Source: Saprospiraceae bacterium
Lineage (GTDB): Bacteria; Bacteroidota; Bacteroidia; Chitinophagales; Saprospiraceae
Length of the DNA: 45,327 bases
Reading direction: 5' to 3'
NCBI GenBank assembly: GCA_022844565.1
Contig: JALHLK010000040.1
Coordinates: forward strand, 1 to 45,327
Positions within the stretch are counted from its first letter, which is position 1; each line of letters starts with the position of its first letter. The position numbers were made by a program, and so were the translations under genes. This document shows positions 41,864-45,327 of this stretch, one piece after another. The notes beneath the pieces were generated by a model. It was not told where the DNA came from. It ran no database searches and saw only the letters and a program-made list of their open reading frames with translations.

Positions 41864-44752
41864 CTATTTACGGGTTGCACTTGGCGCCTCACCAAATTCT
41901 TCTTGATACAACTTAGAAAAATACGAAGGATCTTTAAAACCAACATTCCATGCAGCCTCTGAAACATTAGCATCACCACTTACCAACAGTGATTTTGCTT
42001 TATTAAGTCGATGTTTTCTGATGAGATCAGAAGGGGCAATATCTGTAAGCGCTTTCATTTTTCGGAACAACTGTGACCGACTCATACCTACTTTTTGGCA
42101 TAACTGAGGTAAGCCAAAATCATCCTTAGAATAATTGTCCTCTATCACGGCCATCACGTTTTTCAAAAAGATATCTTCTAAATTTATAGATTCTACATTG
42201 GCAGGTGGAAGTTCTTTGTTGAAGATTTTCTGCTGATACTTTTCTTGCAATTTCTTTCTGGTTGACAATAAATTACTTACCGTCACAAGCAACTCTTCTT
42301 GATTAAATGGTTTAGACAAATAAGCATCAGCACCTTCTTTTAATCCTTTGATTCGACTACTAAGATCCGCTTTAGCAGTCAGTAAAATCATAGGGATATG
42401 ACTGGTTCTTTCATCATTTTTTAAAATTTCCACTACTTCAAAACCATCCTTTTCTGGCATCATCACGTCACAAATGATAAGATCAGGAATGTTCACAGTG
42501 GCCTTCTCTACCCCTGCACTACCATTGTATGCATAGTCAAGGACATAATTGTCCTGGAGGCAAGCTTTTAAATATTCTACCACATCAGCGTTGTCTTCTA
42601 TGACGAGCACATGGGGATGGTTCAAATCATTGGTAATGGAATAAATATCTTGAGTCGGTATCTGTTTTATACTAGATAATGCCAAATTACTTAAAGTTTT
42701 TCTTGTACCTATTTCTTCAAAAACACCATTGTTTGTGATAGGTAAATTGACATGGAAAGTACTTCCGTGCCCTAATTTACTTTCTACTGATATGGTTCCT
42801 TCCATAACATTGATCAATTGTGCCACTAAGGAGAGCCCTACACCTGTACCTCCCGTTTTAGAATGATGTTGATTTTTGGCTTGATAAAACCGATCAAATA
42901 AATAAGGTAATTCTGCTTCCGGAATACCTACACCCGAGTCTGTGACAGAAATGTGGAGCCGACTATCTTGGGTGCCAACTCGCAAAACGATTTGCCCTCC
43001 AGAAGGTGTGAAATTAATAGCATTTGATAAAAGATTGTAAACTATTTGAAGCATTCGCTCTGGGTCATAATCCATCACAATAACAACTTCTTCGCTTTCT
43101 ACCCTCAGCATTAGATTTTGGGCATTGGCTAATGAATGTAGACTTTCTGTAATGTATCTTAAGTAAGAAATTATATCTCCTTGAATATAATTGAATTTAA
43201 GCGTTTTTGATTCCAATTTTGCTAAATCAAGGATTTGATTGATGAGGTGAAGAAGATTCTCACCACTGCGCTTGATTAATGCCAGTTGATGTGATTTAGA
43301 TGCATCATTTTCTGAAGATGACAGTCGATCTGTCATGCCTAATATAACGGTCAATGGTGTCCTAAATTCGTGAGACACATTGGTAAAAAAACTACTTTTA
43401 AACTCATTTAGCTCTTTCAATCTTTCTGCTTCTAAATGATCTTGTGCTTGTAACAATTGACTTTCTCTAAGAGCAAAATCTGAAAGTTGTTTATCCACTA
43501 TTTGTTGTCTATTTCGATAAGCTAGTCCCATCGAAAAAATTAAAATTTCTAACAGTGTTCCCATTTTAAGGTAAGAAACCGTAAAAGGAATTTGGGTCAT
43601 TCTAGAATGCAAAGTCAAGATAAAACCAAGACTAAGTATAGCTATACCCGTAGTAATAAAAATACCCTTTTTATCTTTGGTTTTCCATAATGGGTAAATA
43701 AAAATCATTGCTGAAATGGATACCAATAGTATATATACCACGGTAATCCTATCGTCTATTAAATAATTAAAATTGTACCGTATGGCTAAAAAAACAAAGA
43801 CAAAGATAAGTGGCAATCCTAACCAAATAAGAAAACGAAAATATCTATCCCATTTTGGTAAAAGATGCTCTAAATCTAAAAAACTGCGGATGAATGACAA
43901 GTAACTCATCAACCCTACATAAAGCGAAATTTTGAAAAAGCTAAGATAATTTGGATTTTTAACAAATACAAAATCGCCTATCCAATCTTTTAAGTCATCT
44001 GATATATAAGATGTATAAGTCAGCACCATAAATAAATACCCAGAATAATATAAGTAGCTACTATCTTTAATGAAAATAAAATTGAGTAAATTGTAAATCA
44101 ACATCATCGCTAAAAACCCTACAAACAATGTACTCCAAATTTTTGATTCAATTAAATTATCATAAAATGAATCTATCGGTTGGATATTTGCTTGAAACTT
44201 AGGCGGGATACCTATTCGCTCATTCTCTCCTTGAAAATATAATGTTACAACTTTTCCTGGAGGAAAAGCCAATTTAAACCAATTTCCAGTTTTGGTTGGT
44301 ACAAATTTTTTCTTACTTATCTGCTCAGAACTACCATTAATTTCTGCTATCCATTGGCCGTTTTCATCTTGGTAAAATAGTGTAAGCTTTGTAAATGTGT
44401 TGGAAATACTAAAAACCCATTCTAAGTGTTCATTGGCATTTGCCAACTTATTTTCGATTTGAAGCTTACTCCAATAAACTGTATTACTCTTTATCTTTTG
44501 AGTAATCTTACTTGGAGGTAGAAAACGATTTTGTAGATCAGGTCGGGTAATCTCCTCTATAGAAAAATCTGAAATTGTATCATTCAATACAAAAATATGG
44601 GTTTGGAGAGCCTGACTTTTAGCCTCCTTTAAAGTATAAATTTTTGATAACTCGGTAGTAGCTTCTTTAGGTACTTCTAAAGACTTCTGACATCCCCCAA
44701 ATAGAATAATCAAAAAACCAAATATCACACATTTGATAATTTTTTCGAGCAT
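41864..44752 (-). CDS. Hybrid sensor histidine kinase/response regulator with AraC output (7TMR-DISM)
   Basis: A 962-aa one-piece signalling protein. An N-terminal hydrophobic segment with a lipobox-like LFGGC (C21) precedes an extracytoplasmic 7TMR-DISMED2 sensor domain (about 40-185). Seven membrane helices follow (about 205-410), then a coiled linker. HisKA has H461 in NVSHEFRTPL. HATPase_c has N577, D605-x-G-x-G and GTGVGL at 636-640. The receiver domain has D762 in ICDVMMPEKDG and K814. The AraC-type DNA-binding domain occupies about 860-962 (GMSRSQLFRKMKALT, VGFKDPSYFSKLYQEEFG). DISM sensors often respond to carbohydrates or small envelope ligands. Its place upstream of the array and the same direction suggest it controls the array. 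Confidence 0.95.
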   Translation of the reverse strand: MLEKIIKCVIFGFLIILFGGCQKSLEVPKEATTELSKIYTLKEAKSQALQTHIFVLNDTISDFSIEEITRPDLQNRFLPPSKITQKIKSNTVYWSKLQIENKLANANEHLEWVFSISNTFTKLTLFYQDENGQWIAEINGSSEQISKKKFVPTKTGNWFKLAFPPGKVVTLYFQGENERIGIPPKFQANIQPIDSFYDNLIESKIWSTLFVGFLAMMLIYNLLNFIFIKDSSYLYYSGYLFMVLTYTSYISDDLKDWIGDFVFVKNPNYLSFFKISLYVGLMSYLSFIRSFLDLEHLLPKWDRYFRFLIWLGLPLIFVFVFLAIRYNFNYLIDDRITVVYILLVSISAMIFIYPLWKTKDKKGIFITTGIAILSLGFILTLHSRMTQIPFTVSYLKMGTLLEILIFSMGLAYRNRQQIVDKQLSDFALRESQLLQAQDHLEAERLKELNEFKSSFFTNVSHEFRTPLTVILGMTDRLSSSENDASKSHQLALIKRSGENLLHLINQILDLAKLESKTLKFNYIQGDIISYLRYITESLHSLANAQNLMLRVESEEVVIVMDYDPERMLQIVYNLLSNAINFTPSGGQIVLRVGTQDSRLHISVTDSGVGIPEAELPYLFDRFYQAKNQHHSKTGGTGVGLSLVAQLINVMEGTISVESKLGHGSTFHVNLPITNNGVFEEIGTRKTLSNLALSSIKQIPTQDIYSITNDLNHPHVLVIEDNADVVEYLKACLQDNYVLDYAYNGSAGVEKATVNIPDLIICDVMMPEKDGFEVVEILKNDERTSHIPMILLTAKADLSSRIKGLKEGADAYLSKPFNQEELLVTVSNLLSTRKKLQEKYQQKIFNKELPPANVESINLEDIFLKNVMAVIEDNYSKDDFGLPQLCQKVGMSRSQLFRKMKALTDIAPSDLIRKHRLNKAKSLLVSGDANVSEAAWNVGFKDPSYFSKLYQEEFGEAPSATRK

Positions 44753-44896
44753 ATCCCCTATTATATTGCTTTTTTACCGTTCAGGGCACAATTTAAGTAA
44801 TATTCACGTACTAAATAAATTAAGCGGAATAAAAGATAGCTCTTAGTAGAATCTTAATAAATAGGAAATGATCATTTTTATTAAAACCCTTAACTT

Positions 44897-45256
44897 CCAG
44901 TGCTCCGTATAGATAAAGACTTAAATTAAAATACCAATAATTTTTTCACAAATCAAGTCAAAAATTAGAATCATATCAGCGCTACGATGAGAATTTTTAA
45001 CGCTTAGTTTTGGCAAAAGAACAACATTTAATTAGTTTCTTTAATTGGACGGAGCTCTAGTGCTCCGTCTAGATAAAGACTTAAATTAAGTTATGAGTTA
45101 TTTTTGGATAGATCAAGGCGAAAAACGTAGTTGAACTGGCTAGTTCAGCGAGGCTTTTTAACGAAGAGATATCCAAAAAGAGCCACAAATTATTTAATTT
45201 TTTAATTGGACGGAGCACTAGTGCTGCGTCTAATTAAAGATTCAAATTAAAATCGG
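44897..45256. repeat. Tandem palindromic repeat units (about 165 bp)
   Basis: Three junction motifs lie at 44897-44928, 45041-45090 and 45201-45250, each with tgctccgtctagataaagac-type sequence and, in the last two, a perfect or near-perfect palindrome: GACGGAGC (45048-45055) with GCTCCGTC (45062-45069), and GACGGAGCAC (45209-45218) with GTGCTGCGTC (45221-45230). The spacer holds nested hairpins (TTTTTGGATA 45101-45110 with TATCCAAAAA 45170-45179; TGAACT/AGTTCA around 45138). An inverted copy lies at 40622. The rest of 44753-45327 is AT-rich, and I see no gene in it. Confidence 0.65.
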
Positions 45257-45327
45257 GTATTTATTGCTCATTTTGTTCCTTGCTAAGTCCGTTGTAAATG
45301 ACCAAGATATCTTTACAGATTCTTTAT

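Noticed and set aside
1-45327. tRNA, rRNA, CRISPR array, riboswitch, prophage genes
   Set aside because: Looked for conserved stems, regularly spaced repeats and characteristic genes; none recognised.

Overview
The window comes from an AT-rich Bacteroidota genome. This rests on protein families typical of that phylum (DUF6090, S9/S10/S12 exported hydrolases, DUF1624, DUF418, DUF3500, a 7TMR-DISM/HisKA/REC/AraC hybrid sensor), on near-absence of Shine-Dalgarno sequences with A/T-rich start contexts, and on a few TAnnTTTG-type -7 promoter elements. A Saprospiria/Cytophagia-like member is my guess; the sequence does not settle the class. I see no rRNA, tRNA, CRISPR, transposase, integrase, phage or SusC/SusD genes.

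Layout. 1-6.95 kb is mixed: the 3' tip of a + strand gene, two tandem DUF6090 paralogues, two S12 (beta-lactamase-like) serine hydrolases on the - strand, and on the + strand a possible Cys-rich small protein, a SAM methyltransferase and a 139-aa orphan. From about 7.0 to 40.6 kb every gene lies on the - strand. In transcription order (right to left) these are DUF418, C45 Ntn-hydrolase, two S12 hydrolases, M20 amidohydrolase, TPR protein, C59-like Ntn-hydrolase, alpha/beta hydrolase lipoprotein, esterase, DUF2306, Tat-exported FMN hydroxyacid oxidase, sterol-desaturase-like protein, DUF1624, DUF3500, alpha/beta hydrolase-NTF2 fusion, sulfatase, S9 peptidase, DUF1624, S9 peptidase, PD40-TM-PD40 protein, deiminase and S10 peptidase. 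An NTF2-like lipoprotein and a 962-aa hybrid sensor-regulator sit at the upstream end (41.1-44.75 kb), next to a family of palindromic repeats at 40.6-40.8 and 44.9-45.25 kb.

How it works together. Most products carry signal peptides, lipoboxes, a Tat signal or several membrane segments, so the array looks like a cell-envelope set of amidases, peptidases, esterases and acyl-modifying enzymes. The sensor-regulator at its head is a plausible controller. The common substrate cannot be read from the sequence; acylated or amide-linked peptides or amino acids are one guess.

Most unusual signal. The array seems to be assembled from reusable 5' and 3' pieces. (i) About ten genes are preceded by a related leader of about 50 bp; a 15-bp core is identical at three places, one of them an orphan with a decayed start. 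(ii) A sulfatase shares leader, signal peptide and first mature residues with two unrelated S9 peptidases. (iii) The last 36 nt of the DUF1624 gene recur as non-coding scars directly after both S9 stop codons, and in shorter form after the hydroxyacid oxidase gene. (iv) A stop-containing DUF418 tail lies before the M20 gene. (v) The DUF6090 pair also has near-identical 5' ends and diverged bodies. This points to repeated gene insertion, replacement and duplication with exchange of 5' ends. It resembles an integron cassette array superficially, but I find no attC-like sites and no integrase.
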